Source: JACKII01 sp965202745 (GTDB lineage: Bacteria > Pseudomonadota > Alphaproteobacteria > Bin95). From it: DNA of 64,000 nucleotides. Shown piece by piece: positions 43,830 to 54,754 of the stretch (position 1 is its first letter; each line of letters starts with the position of its first letter). The notes under the pieces were generated by a model. It was not told the origin of the DNA. It worked only from the letters and a program-made list of their open reading frames with translations, and ran no database searches. The stretch spans positions 496,001 to 560,000 of the forward strand of contig CBDBCB010000019.1 of the NCBI GenBank assembly GCA_965202745.1. Reading direction: 5' to 3'. A program made the position numbers and the translations under genes.

Positions 43830-44845
43830 ATGAAACGCGCCAAATTTGGAGTAGCCGCCCGCGCCTTGGTCGCCGGGTTTGCTGGCTTGATCATTGCCGG
43901 ATCGGCATCTGCCGAAACTCTGAAATATCTCACCTGGAAAGCGAAGTCGGCCGGGGAAGCCCATGCAGCCACGCTGCAGTGGTTTGCCGATGAGTTCGAG
44001 AAACGCACAGGCGGCAAGCACAAGATCGAGATTTTCTGGGGCGGCAGCGTTGCCGAAATCCGCGCAATCCCCGAGGCGTTGGCGATTTGGGTGACGTGGT
44101 CGCACCGTATTTTCAGGATCAGTTCCTGCTGAACAATATCGTCAGCTTCCACATGCCTCAGCCGAAGAACGAGCGCGAACTCGGTAAGCAGTTGATGGCC
44201 TGGTACGATCAGTACCCGCAGTTCGACGCCGAGATGGCTAAATGCAATCTCAAAAATATCGGCTGGCGGCCGCTGGAAGATTACGGCCTGATGTGCACCA
44301 AGCCGATCAAGTCGGTTGAGGATATGAAGGGCCTGCGCGTCCGCACCTACGGTTCCGTTCTGCCTCGCCTGTTCGAAGCGATGGGGGTGACGCCGGTCTC
44401 CATGGCGACGCCGGAAACGTATTAAGCGCTGCAACGCGGTATTCTTGATTGCACGCCCATTGGTGTGACGCTGGCGCGTGGCTACCGGTTTGAACAAGTC
44501 GCCAAGTACTTTATCAAGTTCCCGCTTGGTGCAAACTGGGGCCATTTCATCACCGTTAACTTGGACAGCTACAACAAGCTGGACGAAGAAACCCGCAAGA
44601 TCCTGTTCCAATTGGGTCGTGACTACATGGACTACTTTGTAGACGTGCTCTACAAAATGACCGACGACATTAAGGGTGATTGGACGAAACTGGGCATTCA
44701 GGTTCTGCCATTCCCGGCCGCGCCGGTTGCCAAGGCTGTGCAGAGCGAAGGCGTACAGGCAATTCGCAAGCAGTTCGTCGACCGCGCCATCGCCAAGAGC
44801 GTGTCGGCTGCGGAGATGGTCAAGTTCTTCGCGTTCGAGAACTAA
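43830..44845 (+). pseudogene. TRAP transporter solute-binding subunit (DctP), frameshift and TAA
   Basis: The protein starts with a signal peptide (AARALVAGFAGLIIAGSASA) and ETLKYLTWKAKSAGEAHAA. Near 44080 the frame is lost (EALAIWVTWSH), and the correct frame resumes as DVVAPYFQDQFLLNNIVSFHM, perhaps with a few codons missing. At 44423-44425 a TAA follows ATPETY, and the same frame continues ALQRGILDCTPIGVTLARGYRF to the TAA at 44845. The family has Glu here (PETYEALQRG), so GAA-to-TAA is the simplest change. Two lesions make this a pseudogene. It headed a DctP-DctQ-DctM set for uptake of an organic acid. ATG 43830 follows GGAAGGA by about 10 bases. Confidence 0.93.
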
Positions 44846-45024
44846 CGTTAAGCCTATTCGTCATTGCGGAAAGCCTCGAAGCGCAGCGTAGAGGCGACGA
44901 AACAACCCGGGAAAGCTAACAGTTTGTTGAACTGTTGGCCTGGGTTGCTTCCCCCGGCTCTAGGCCGGGGCCGCACCGTGTTTTTTTGAGTTTACTCCCG
45001 CTCTCATCTAGCGAAAGTCCGCCC

Positions 45025-45554
45025 ATGGCTCAGTCTTTCGAGCGTCTCTATCAGATCTACGGCTGCTTTGTGCTGGCTCTAGGCATGGTCGCCGGAGCCG
45101 CAGTCTTTGGCATCATGTGGCTAATCGATGCCAATATTTTGATGCGCAAGTTGTTCAATGAGCCGGTTACCGGCACACTGGAGATTACGGAGGGTGCCCT
45201 GGTCCTCATCATCTTCCTTGGGCTGGCGTATACGCAACGCCGGCGCGGCCATATTCGTGTCACATTGCTGACCCGGTATTTTCCGCAATCCCTGCGCGAT
45301 CTGCTTTATGTTCTGGTGTTGCTGGTCGGCGCAGGACTGACCGCCTGTACACCTGGGCGGCCTATACCTATGCGCTGCGATCTTTCGATATCGACGAGAT
45401 GGAGTGGGGCGTACTGATCTTCCATGTCTGGCCGATCAAGGCCGCCATCGCAGTCGGCTGGGCCTTGCTCAGCGTGCAATTCTTGCTCGACGCTATCCGC
45501 CACATTTTCGTGGCCAAGGGCCAACTCGAGCCTGTCGCAGGAGAAGAAGTATGA
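45025..45554 (+). pseudogene. TRAP transporter small permease (DctQ), frameshifted
   Basis: ATG 45025 opens a four-helix membrane protein (QIYGCFVLALGMVAGAAVFGIMW; TGTLEITEGALVLIIFLGLAYTQRRRGHIRV, residue cue about 50-80). Near 45335-45345 the frame shifts and the correct sequence (YTWAAYTYALRSFDIDEMEWG, then LIFHVWPIKAAIAVGWALLSVQFLLDAIRH) is read to TGA at 45554, overlapping the dctM start by 4 bases. One indel explains it. The TEGALV and RGHIRV wording is typical of DctQ. Confidence 0.92.
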
Positions 45555-46866
45555 GCGATCTCGCCATCGGCATGATGGGCATTTTAGCGCTCATCCTCTG
45601 CATTCTCTCCGGCATGACGGTGTTTGTGGCCCTCGGCCTGTGGTCAGTACCGTCGGTCTCAGCATTCTGGTGGGGCCGCAAGGCTCTATTGGCCTGTTGC
45701 GGGCCATGTTCTATGACGTGACGCACAGCTTCCATTTCAGCGTAATCCCAATGTTTCTGCTCATGGGCTTCTTTGCCATGCGGGCGGGCTTGGGCGAGGA
45801 CCTGTTCGAGGCAGCCACGCGATGGCTAGACGGCTTGAGAGGCGGGCTTGCCATTGCCACCACGGGCGGCGCGGCGGCGTTCGGCGCAGCGTCCGGCTCC
45901 AGCATCGGCACGACGACGCTGTTCACCAAGCTTGCCCTGCCGCAAATGCTGTCCCGCGGCTATGACAAGCGGCTCGCGTCGGCCTCCATCGCCATATCAG
46001 GCACGCTGGCGGTGATGATACCGCCGTCGGCGCTGGTGGTGGTCTATGGCATTCTGACGGAATCCAGCATTGGCGCGCTGCTGATCGCGGGTATTATTCC
46101 GGGCCTGCTGTTTGCCTTTATGCTGTGCCTGGCGACCTCGCTTTGGGTGCGCAGCAATCCGGCATTGGCGCCTTTGATCCCGAACACCTCCACATGGCGC
46201 GAAAAGTTCTGGTCGTTGCGCTTCACCGGACCGCTGGTGATCGTCATCATTGCCATTATCGGTGGCCTGTATTTGGGTGTCTTCACACCGACGGAGGCTG
46301 GCGCAATCGGTGCCTTGGTCACGTTCATCATGGCACTGATCCGGCAGCGCAGCATTCGCAAGGTCCAGATCGGCTCGGTCGTGGGTGACACTGTACAGAC
46401 AACCGCAATGATCTTCGGCATCATCATGAGCGCCCTGGCATTCTCGAAGTTCCTGGCGTTGAACGGGCGGACTGGTTCTATCAGCGACTACCTGTCGAAT
46501 GCAGACGTTAACCGTTGGGTGATCGTCGCTCTGGTGACGCTGATCTATCTGGTTTTGGGCATGATGATGGACGCGCCGCCGCTGCTCGCAATCAGCCTTC
46601 CGATTACGCATCCGGTCATGATGAACCTGGGTTTCGATCCTGTCTGGTTCGGCATCTATGTCGTGCTGCTTTGCGAGATCGGCGCTATCACCCCGCCGGT
46701 GGGCATCAACTGCTTCGTTGTGCAGGGGGCCTTAGATGGATTGGTGCAGTTGGAGGACGTGTTCAAAGGTCTACTGCCTTATCTGGCTGCCGGTCTGGTG
46801 ATGCTGGTCATTCTGTGCCTCTTCCCCAACCTGGCGCTATACCTGCCCAGCACGATGCAGAACTAG
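45551..46866 (+). pseudogene. TRAP transporter large permease (DctM), frameshifted
   Basis: The start at ATG 45551 (MSDLAIGMMGILALILC) is in one frame; near 45640-45650 the frame shifts and the rest of a normal DctM follows: VIPMFLLMGFFAMRAGLGEDLF, ATTGGAAAFGAASGSSIGTTT, IAISGTLAVMIPPSALVVVYG, LYLGVFTPTEAGAIGALV and GAITPPVGINCFV, ending at 46866. About 430 residues in all, the usual size. Only the first 30 residues are cut off, so an internal start could in principle give a shortened permease, but with DctP and DctQ also broken the system should be dead. Confidence 0.92.
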
Positions 46867-46879
46867 CGGGAACGAAACC

Positions 46880-47902
46880 ATGACCATGCAATACGGTATC
46901 ATGATGCGCGGCCAGTTCCCGAAAGAGGACAGGATCGCGGGCCATTTCCAGCAGATGCTGGCGCAGGTGCGGTTGGCGGAGAAGCTTGGCTATCACTCCA
47001 TCACCAAGGGCTCGCACTATTCGACCCACCCGTTGCAGGACTTGCAGCAGGTGCCGTTCCTCTGCCGGATTGCGGCGGAAGCGCCAAGCTTGCGCCTGAA
47101 CACCGGCGTGCTGCTGCTGCCCCTCCACAAGCCGCTGGATGTGGCGGAGCAGCTGGGAACGCTGGACATTATTACCAACGGCAAGGCGATCTTTGGCTGT
47201 GGTGTCGGGTATCGTGACGTGGAGTTCGAGGTGTTCGGTACCTCTAAAGGCGCGCGGGGCCGGCGTTTTGAGGAGAACCTGGACGCGGTCAAGCGCCTCT
47301 GGACCGAGGAAACCGTGACGCTGAAAGGCTCACATTTCAATTTGATTGATGCGGGCTGCTCATCCAAGCCGGTGCAGGACCCGCACCCGCCAATATGAGT
47401 TGGCGGCAGCGCCGACGTGGTGATTGAGCGGGCGGCGCGTATGGGCTCGTGCTGGTATGTTGGTCCGAACGACCGCCTGGACGAGATCGCGAGCCAGACG
47501 GAGACTTACAAGCGGGCGCTCGATGCTGAGGGCAAGGCTTTTCCGGCAGAGTTTCCGCTGCGCCGTGAGGTGTTCTTCGCGCCGACGCGGGAAGAGGCAT
47601 TCCGGCTGTGCAAAGAGCCGGTGATGACCAAGTACGCTGCTTATCACGCCTGGGGTCTGGGCCGCTCGCGCCCGGATAACAAGGACGAACTGGGGCAGCC
47701 GTTCGAGGAATTGATGGCCGACCGGTTCTTTATCGGCTCGCCGGATGACGTGGCGGAGCAGATCATCAAGTTCAACAAGACTGTCGGCATGAACCATATC
47801 GTCATGAGCATGCATTGGCCGGGCCTGGAGATAACGTGGTCGATGGAGTCCATGCAGCTGTTCGCGGAAGAGATGATGCCCCGCGTAGCGCAAGGGCTCT
47901 AG
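46880..47902 (+). pseudogene. LLM class flavin-dependent oxidoreductase, interrupted by TGA
   Basis: Residues 1-172 include RLNTGVLLLPLHKPLDVAEQLGTLDIITNGKAIFGCGVGYRDVEFEVFG (residue cue about 74-122) and end QDPHPPI at TGA 47396-47398. The same frame resumes VGGSADVVIERAARMGSCWYVGP and continues to TAG 47902. Luciferase-like enzymes have Trp in HPPIWVGG, so the change is TGG to TGA. Without the second half the barrel is incomplete. The gene follows the TRAP genes after 13 bases and precedes an intact Ldh-family dehydrogenase by 4, so all five formed one transport-and-oxidation operon. Confidence 0.94.
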
Positions 47903-47906
47903 AATT

Positions 47907-48911
47907 ATGCGGCTGACGGTTGCCAATGCACGTCGCCTCGCCGAGGAGACCTTCGCTGCCGCCGGCCACACGGCAGACGAGGCCGCCATCATCGCCGACC
48001 ACATTATCGACTGCGAACTGCGCGGCTTGAGCTATGGCGGCCTGCCGCGGGCATTAAGTGTGTTTGAGCGTATGACAAAGCCCGATTCCCGTCGTGGCGC
48101 GATTGAGGTCACGCACGAAACGCCCCTTTCCGCTATGATCGATGGCCACAACAATATCGGCTATCTGGTGGCGCAGCGGGCTGCGGAGGTATGCATCGAG
48201 AAGGCGGCGGCCAGCGGTATGGCGGTGGTTGGTGCGCGTGACACCTGGCACGCCGGTATGCTGTCCTACTATGCCGAGCAGGCGGCGCGACAGGGACTGG
48301 TTTCCATGATTGCCTCCAATGCCTCGCCAACTGTCGCGCCCCATGGCGGGACTACTGAGGGGCGTTTCGGCACCAATCCCATGGCTTTTGGTTTCCCCAG
48401 TGCGGAGGAACCGGTGATATGGGACATTGGCACGTCGCAATTGATGCATGGCGAGGTGGTCCTGGCCGGACGGTTGGGGCAGCAATTGCCGGAAGGCAGC
48501 GCCTTTACAGCAGACGGCATACCAACCCAAGACCCGGCAGAGGCGCTGAAAGGCGCGATTACCGCCTGGGGCGGGCACAAGGGTTCCGGCTTGGCGGTTG
48601 TGGTGCAGTTGCTGGGGATGCTCTGCAACGTCGCGCCGATGCCGAAGGGCATGTTTGGGTACGGCTGCCTGTTTGTCATGATGCAGCCGGACCTGCTCAT
48701 GCCGCTGGATGAGTACAAAGCGAATGTCAGTGAGTACGCGACGGCGATCCGTGCGACGCGGCCCGTGCCGGGCGGCCAGCCGGTGCGCATGCCTTATGAC
48801 CGATCGTTGTCAGAGCGTAAGCGGCGGTTAGCTGAGGATGCGATAGAGGTGCCTGAGGTTGTGGTGCAGAGGTTGAAATCGATTGTGGCAAGGGAAAACC
48901 TGCAAGCCTGA
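47907..48911 (+). CDS. Ldh family (malate/L-sulfolactate/ureidoglycolate-type) dehydrogenase
   Basis: A 334-residue member of the type 2 malate/lactate dehydrogenase family, which uses NAD(P) without a Rossmann fold. Family parts: ELRGLSYGGLPRALS near residue 36, the NNIGYLVAQRAAEVCIEKA helix, ARDTWHAGMLSYYAEQAARQGL, MIASNASPTVAPHGGTTEGRFGTNPMAFGFP (residue cue about 132-162) and the C-terminal WGGHKGSGLAVVVQLLGMLC. The substrate is probably a 2-hydroxy acid, plausibly the one imported by the adjacent TRAP system. It is the only intact gene of this operon and would lack its own promoter unless one exists inside the dead genes. Confidence 0.9.
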   Translation: MRLTVANARRLAEETFAAAGHTADEAAIIADHIIDCELRGLSYGGLPRALSVFERMTKPDSRRGAIEVTHETPLSAMIDGHNNIGYLVAQRAAEVCIEKAAASGMAVVGARDTWHAGMLSYYAEQAARQGLVSMIASNASPTVAPHGGTTEGRFGTNPMAFGFPSAEEPVIWDIGTSQLMHGEVVLAGRLGQQLPEGSAFTADGIPTQDPAEALKGAITAWGGHKGSGLAVVVQLLGMLCNVAPMPKGMFGYGCLFVMMQPDLLMPLDEYKANVSEYATAIRATRPVPGGQPVRMPYDRSLSERKRRLAEDAIEVPEVVVQRLKSIVARENLQA

Positions 48912-49072
48912 GATATCAGGCCGGAGTCTTAGTTCTGTCGGGGGTGTTTGACTTTATAATCAAAAATATGAATTAAAATCATTAACAAGGTTGTTAATCC
49001 TCAGAGTGACAGATAACCTCAGGTCAAGTGGTTGAATATGCACGGTTTCGTGCCGTGGGGATGGAGGATTAC

Positions 49073-49210
49073 ATGACCGATTTGGAAAAATGGAAAGAAT
49101 TTCTAGAGAGGTATCTCGTTAAGATTTCAGAGTATAGCAGCGAAGGGGCACAGTATTGTACCTCAATAACTGCGGTAGCCACACATTTACAGTTCGTTTT
49201 GAAATTGTAA
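49073..49210 (+). CDS. short protein remnant next to the truncated glycosyltransferase
   Basis: A frame of 45 codons beginning MTDLEKWKEFLERYLVK at ATG 49073, with a very good ribosome binding site (GGAGG, 5 bases before). After about residue 28 another frame (LYLNNCGSHTFTVRFEIV) looks more protein-like, so it may be frameshifted. The stop falls a few bases past the point where the glycosyltransferase pseudogene on the opposite strand loses its family sequence, so its 3' end may have been lost in the same rearrangement. The upstream DNA (48912-49060) is AT-rich. No family recognised; a small immunity-like protein is only a guess. Confidence 0.35.
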   Translation: MTDLEKWKEFLERYLVKISEYSSEGAQYCTSITAVATHLQFVLKL

Positions 49211-51113
49211 GGGACAGGATCAAGGGCGATATCTATGTCCACATATTCCTGCATCATCTCAGCAAGACCGGTTGGGCCGCGAAACTCCAGCCTGGCTGGA
49301 TCGATGCCCTGGTCTGCAAACAGGGTTTGATAGCGGGTGATAGCGCCCTGATCCTGGAAACTGGCGGCCTTCAACAGCAGGCGGGCATCTGGCAAGCGGC
49401 TGAGGATACGGGACCACAGGCTGATGGTGCGGGGTGTCAGCTTTGGAATATTGTTGAATGAGCCGAATGTCAGGGGCCGCGAGGCAAACGCCTCCGGGAA
49501 CTGCGGCATGGGATAAAGGTTGCCGGGCGCGAAACAAAAAACCGTGCCGGGCAAGCGGGCGACCTGTTCTGAGTAAAGCTGATCGTGCTCCGGCGGTGTC
49601 ACGACCTCATCGCCTAGCAGCCAGTCTATATTTGGAACGCCGGTGGAGCCGGGGTAGCCCAAATATGTCGCCTGCACCGGGGCCATGCGCTGGGCGAACA
49701 TGGCCATCTGGGCGGAACTGGTGTGGCCGCCGAGGTCGATGAGCACGTCGATCTCGGCGGCCTCTACCATGGCGGGCAGTTGCGCAAGCCGTTCGGCGGA
49801 TACTTCACGCCAGTGTTTGGCGAGGCGCTGCGCCCGGTCAGTCTGTTCGTCCCTGGCGTTGCCAGTGAAGTAGACAGTCAGGGGAAAGGCCGCCTGGTCC
49901 CATGCCGCCAACATGGGTTGCAGGAAAATATTAACCGGGTGCTGGCGATGCAGGTCGCGGCTGACCATGCCGACCCGCAATGGGCGGTCCGTGCGGTGGT
50001 CATTGCCAAAGGAACTTGCCAGGCGAGCACCATCGCCCATGTCCGCAAACAGGGAGCGATGCAGGTCTGCCACTTCGCCGGGGTTCATGCGGTCGCTGTA
50101 GAGCGCGCTCATGGCGATGCTGGAGCGGATGGTGGTGTCGCCTGCATCCAGTAACAGCCGGTATTGTGCTATGGCAGCCTCGGGGTCGCCGAGCCTGCCG
50201 GCAATGCTGCCGCGCACGACGGTGAGGGCTGTATCGGGCACGCCGCCTAGGGCTTCGGCGCGGGCGAGGGCTGACTGGGCTTTTTCCAACTGCCAGGCCT
50301 TGGCCGCGATGTCTGCGACGGCGAGTTCGGCGGAACGGCTATCGGGGCGGAGGCTGGCATTGCGCTCCAAAATGCGGAGTGCTTTCTGCCAGAAATTGAA
50401 ACGGTAGGAGAGGTCGGCGAGACGGCGAAACTGGGTTTCGTCGTCAGTCGGCTGGCCGCTTGCATGGTGCTGGCAGCGAGGTCGGTCAGGCCGATCCGCA
50501 GCAAAGTATCAGCCAGGTCGATCTGAACAGCAAACTTAAAGTGCTCTGGCATGGTTTGTGCGCCGGTCAGCAAGGATTGGGCAGCCCGCAATGCCTCAAG
50601 CGCGCCAGGCACATCGCCGGTTTCGAGCCGGTATTGGCCGATGCGGTGGTGCGTGTCGGCCTGGGCGGCTGAATCGTCGGCTGATGCGGTTAGGGCTAAG
50701 TGATAGTGGGCTGCGGCTTTGTTCCGGTCGGCGTCCGTGCCGCGCTCCGACAGGATGCGCGAAAGGGCAATGTGGCCCCGGCGGTCTCCAGGCGTGATCT
50801 GTACAGCGCGTTCATAGCAGGCGATGGCCTCTGAATCGTCGCCTAGCCTGCGGAGGGTGTTGCCCCGCTCCAGCCAAGCACTAAAGCTTTCTGGCTCCAG
50901 CTTGAGCGCTTCGGCAAAGGCGGCGCTGGCGTCGCTCAGGCGGTTCAGGTTTGCCAGGGTTCTGGCGCGAAGGATGGCGGCAACGGATAGCCTAGGGCTG
51001 GCTTTCAGTGCCACCTCTGTGCCTTCGAGTGCCTCAGCCCATGAACCAGCCTTGAAAGCGGCATTGGCCTGGTTAAAAGCCTGGGCAGCTTCCGGTGAGA
51101 TGTCGGTCGGCAT
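49206..51113 (-). pseudogene. TPR / SPINDLY-type O-linked glycosyltransferase, frameshifted and 3'-truncated
   Basis: Residues 1-220 are tetratricopeptide repeats (ANAAFKAGSWAEALEGTEVALKASP, then AEALKLEPESFSAWLERGNTLRRLGDDSEAIACYERA). Near 50455 the frame shifts; the continuation has more TPRs and the C-terminal catalytic domain: RPLRVGMVSRDLHRQHPVNIFLQP, DVLIDLGGHTSSAQM, RMAPVQATYLGYPGSTGVPNIDWLLGDEVVTPP (residue cue within the C-terminal half) and TFGSFNNIPKLTPRTISLWSRILSRLPDARLLLKA. It stops matching at DIALDPVPYN, just where the family continues GGTTTCEALW, so the nucleotide-sugar site is lost. The start, ATG 51113, is 12 bases after the methyltransferase end, making it the last gene of the operon. 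Confidence 0.9.
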
Positions 51114-51125
51114 GTCTCTGTCCGG

Positions 51126-52402
51126 CTATGCTGGGACTTCGCCGATGAAGCAATGGTGACCGCGTGTCGTGAACAGCGTGCCGTCGGCGGCGGCCTGGGC
51201 CTTGGCGGCGTGATAGATTTGCTGTTCGTCTGGTGTGAGCATGGAAAGGGCGTGTGCCTCAGGTTGGCCGAAGACGGGGCCGTCAATCCGCTTGCTGGAG
51301 ACGGTGTAGGGGCCCATGCGTACCGGTTTGAACCCTGCCTCCAGGCCCATCTGGTAGAGCTTCGCGCTGGCGACGCCTTTGGCTGAGACGGAGCTGGCCG
51401 GCAAGCTGAACTTGGCCCGGACCTCATCTGGCACGGACATGTTCCACCATGCATGCAAATCGATGCTTCGGACGACCACGGCGACGCGGCCGCCGGGCTT
51501 GACCACTCGCTTTAGCTTGGCGATGGCTTTGGCTGCATCGCATTCTTCCAGCACAGTGATGGTGTAAGCCGCATCAAAGCTATTGTCCGGGAAGGGTAGG
51601 ACCTCGGCGCGGCCTTGCTCAAAGGTGATGTCAGTTTGCGCCTTGTCTGCTGCAATCCGGGCTTCGCCCAGTAGGTAGGGGCTGAGGTCGACAGCGGTGA
51701 GGGGATTGGCGCCGTCTGTGTGCTGCACAAACTGCAAGGCGACCGCGCCGGAACCGCAACCGACATCCAGTACTTCTGAGCCCGGTTGCAGGGCCAGGTC
51801 ATCTCGGCCAGCGCTGCCCGCTCCTCCAGCAAAGCCAGCATGCCGAGCTTGGGCCCGGAGAGGGCAACCACGCGGAAGTACTTGGCCAGAGACGGCAACA
51901 GGGGTTTCCACTGGGATGGAGAGAGCGCCATGGGGGTTAGGAGCAATACCGGCCCGGAGCCAAATGCGCGGTAGCGGATTTCCGTTGTCTCACTGGACTG
52001 TTCATCGCCTGTGGCGGTATCGGCGTCGGTAAAAGTAGCCATGTGAGCGGCCAGAATATCAGTGATGTCTGGCCGGTCGGTGGCCAGATCATCCCAGCTT
52101 TCAGCGGCATAGCCTTCCAGGCGGGTGGTTCTGGCATCCGGCAATTGGGGCAGCGCGCGGACCGCGGTTTTGGCGAGCGTGCCGCTGTCTGGTGTGATGT
52201 AGAGCAGCCTTTTGCCTAACGCCTGGAACTTCGACGCATCGACACGCGGCGGCGCAACCAGAGCGACACCGGCCAACCGGCCGGGGTGCCCGGCAACCAA
52301 CGCCGCGATATCGCCGGAGATCTGGGTCGCCACATTCGCCTGGCCGATGCCGAGCGCATCCAGCACCGCGATGATGCGTTCTGTGAGGGACATACTGCTC
52401 AT
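51126..52402 (-). pseudogene. alpha/beta hydrolase-like domain fused to SAM methyltransferase, frameshifted
   Basis: ATG 52402 opens a frame with hydrolase-like parts (LDALGIGQANVATQISGDIAALVAGHPGRLAGVALVAPP, residues 13-50, then LLLTPMALSPSQWKPLLPSLAKYFRVVALS). Near 51800 the frame shifts inside AALAEM, and the rest, in a second frame, is a class I methyltransferase: GSEVLDVGCGSGAVALQFVQ (motif I), LTAVDLSPYLLGEARI, VLPFPDNSFDAAYTITVLEECD and VKPGGRVAVVV, ending at TGA 51126. Fusing the frames gives one protein of about 425 residues. The usual hydrolase nucleophile motif GxSxG is weak (QISGDI), so domain 1 may be non-catalytic. I do not recognise this fusion as a named family. Confidence 0.8.
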
Positions 52403-52411
52403 GCGTTTTGA

Positions 52412-53576
52412 TTAGAGGCCCAGCACACGTTTGGCGATGATATCCCGCTGTACCTCTTTGGTGCCGCCGTAGATGGTGGAAGCGCGGCGCAGCAGGTGCT
52501 CTGTCATGACGCCGCGGCCATAGTCTGGACCAACGATTCCGGAGTTGATGTCGATGCGCAGGCTGTCCTGCTCGTAGGGCTGGGCGTAGTTGCCTGGTGC
52601 CTCCATGTAGATTTCGTTCAGAGATTGCTCGATCTCCGTGCCATTGATTTTCAGCAGGGAGGCTTCGGGGCCTACCTGCTGGCCGGCAGCTTCGCGGGCC
52701 AGCATGCGGAGGTTGCTGATTTCCAGGGCATCCAATTTGGCACTGATGGTAGCGATGCGGGCGCGGAATTCTGGTTGATCCCACAGGCGGCTGCCGTCGC
52801 CACTGCATTCCTGTTCCGCAGCTTCGATGATGCGTTCGATCTTCTTGCGGGACTTGCCGACGCCCGCGATCCCGTGCGCTCGTTCCCCAGCAGGAATTTG
52901 GCATAGGTCCAGCCGATGTTCTCCTCTCCAATGCGGTTGGAGACCGGGACTTTCACGTCGGTGAAGAACACTTCGTTCAGGTAGTGACCGCCATCCATGG
53001 AAATGATCGGGCGGCGCTCGATACCGGGTGTATTCAGGTCGATGAGCAGGAAGCTGATACCTTCCTGCCGTTTTTTGGCCTGCTGATCGGTGCGGACGAG
53101 GGCAAATATCCAATCAGCGTGGTGGGCGTGGCTGGTTCAGATTTTGGAGCCGTTGACCAGGTAATGGCTACCATCCTCGCTGAGGTCGGCACGGGTGCGC
53201 AGCGACGCGAGATCGGAGCCAGCGCCCGGCTCCGAATAGCCCTGGCACCAGAAACGGTCGCTGGAGAGGATGGGCCCGAGGTGGTCTTGCTTCTGCTTGT
53301 CCGTGCCGAAGGTGTAGATGACAGGACCAACCATCATCAGACCAAACGGGCTGAGCCGGGGGCACCTGCTGCCTGGTATTCCTCGTCAAAGATATGCTTC
53401 TGCATGGCAGCCCAACCTGTGCCGCCATATTCCGCGCTCCAGTTCGGAGCGATCCAGCCTTTGGCATGCAGGATCTTGTGCCACTCGCGCGTATCTTCCT
53501 TTGATACGTAGGAGGGTGTCAGCTCCGTCTGGCGGCGAATATGCTCCAGCAGGGGGATGGCAACGAACAGCCGCAT
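52412..53576 (-). pseudogene. acyl-CoA dehydrogenase, two frameshifts and a TGA
   Basis: Piece 1 (53576 down to about 53350): SKEDTREWHKILHAKGWIAPNWSAEYGGTGW. A base missing in a C-run near 53355 shifts the frame. Piece 2: GPVIYTFGTDKQKQDHLGPIL and CQGYSEPGAGSDLASLRT (first ACAD signature), ending NGSKI at TGA 53137-53139. The same frame continues TSHAHHADWIFALVRTD; the family has Trp (SKIWTSHA), so TGG became TGA. Near 52880 a second shift leads into piece 3: KKIERIIEAAEQE and the C-terminal ASTIYGGTKEVQRDIIAKRVLGL. The start codon shares its A with the FIST stop (TAATG). With three lesions it is certainly dead. Confidence 0.93.
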
Positions 53577-53692
53577 TAGCTGAAGACCGTAAGCACACCC
53601 GTGTAGCCGTAAATCCGGTTGTGGGCGATTTCGCCGTTGGCATAGAAGCCGGCAATAGGGAAATCGCCGAGGCCTTCGCGGATGATGGTTAG

Positions 53693-54754
53693 GTGTTCCA
53701 TCCTGGCTGATCAGATAGCTCCTCGTCGCTCTGCGTTTTTCATGGCACGCTGTGTTTTGACCGAGGCGCGGGATGGGAGAGCGACATGGTGATCAAGCTT
53801 CACAGTCAGGCGACGACGCCACCGAAGATCAGGGCGGCCATACAGGCCAGTGACGACCCTGCGTGGGTTCTTGCCGAGCGTCACGGGACCACGGAACAGA
53901 CCGTATGGAAATGGCGCCAGCGTGCCAGCGTGGAGGATCGCAGCCACACGCCTCATCGCCTTCAGACGACGTTGACGCCAGCGCAGGAAGCTGTCGCCGT
54001 GGCCCTCCGCAAGACGCTTTTGGTCTCGCTGGATGATCTGCTGGCGGTGGTGCGCGAGTTCTTGAACCTGAATGCCTCCCGCTCTGGCCTTGACCGCTGC
54101 TTGCGTCGGCATGGCGTGGGGGCCCTGCGCGCCCTGAAAGCAGCATCGCCCCGGCCAAAGCACAGCGCCTTCAAAGCCTATGAACCCGGTTCCATCCCCA
54201 TCGACCTGAAATACCTGCCACCGATGGCAGATGAGAGCCGCCGCCGTTCCCTCTTCGTGGCCATCGACAGGGCAACGCGTTGGGTTGTTGTCAGGGTCTA
54301 CAACAGCAAGACAGCGGCCAATGCCCGGCGCTTCCTGCGCGCCCTGGAGCGCGCCTGCCCGATGCGGATCCGCCCCATACTCCCGGATAATGGAAAAGAG
54401 TTCACGGATCGCCTCTTCGGTCTGCGCCAGCGCGCCGCAACAGGCGCGCATGAATGCGACACGCTGGGCGCCGCCCTCGATATCGATCATCGCCTGACGC
54501 CGCCTAGGTCACCTCAGACCAACGGTATGGTCGAACGGTTCAATGGCCGCATCGAAGAGGTTCTGCAGAGCCATCCCTTCCGATCCGGCGAGGTTCTGGA
54601 AGCCACGCTGCTTCGCTATGTCTGGCTTTACACCCAGCCGCTGCCGCAATCAGCCCTGGGCAGCAAGACGCCTTTGCAGGCAATGAAGGGATGGCGCAAA
54701 CTCAAACTAGAGCTGGTCAGGAAACAGCCATATTACCTTCCTGGATGGGACAAC
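53693..54754 (+). mobile_element. IS481-like insertion sequence inside the FIST gene
   Basis: Imperfect terminal inverted repeats are TGTTCCATCCTGG at the left (from 53694) and, read inward at the right, TGTCCCATCCAGG (from 54752). Comparing the two halves of the FIST gene shows native sequence GGTTAG|CTCTTC, with the triplet TAG present on both sides (53690-53692 and 54755-54757), so the target duplication is about 3 bp. The exact ends may be off by one or two bases. The element is about 1.06 kb and holds one gene. Confidence 0.85.
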
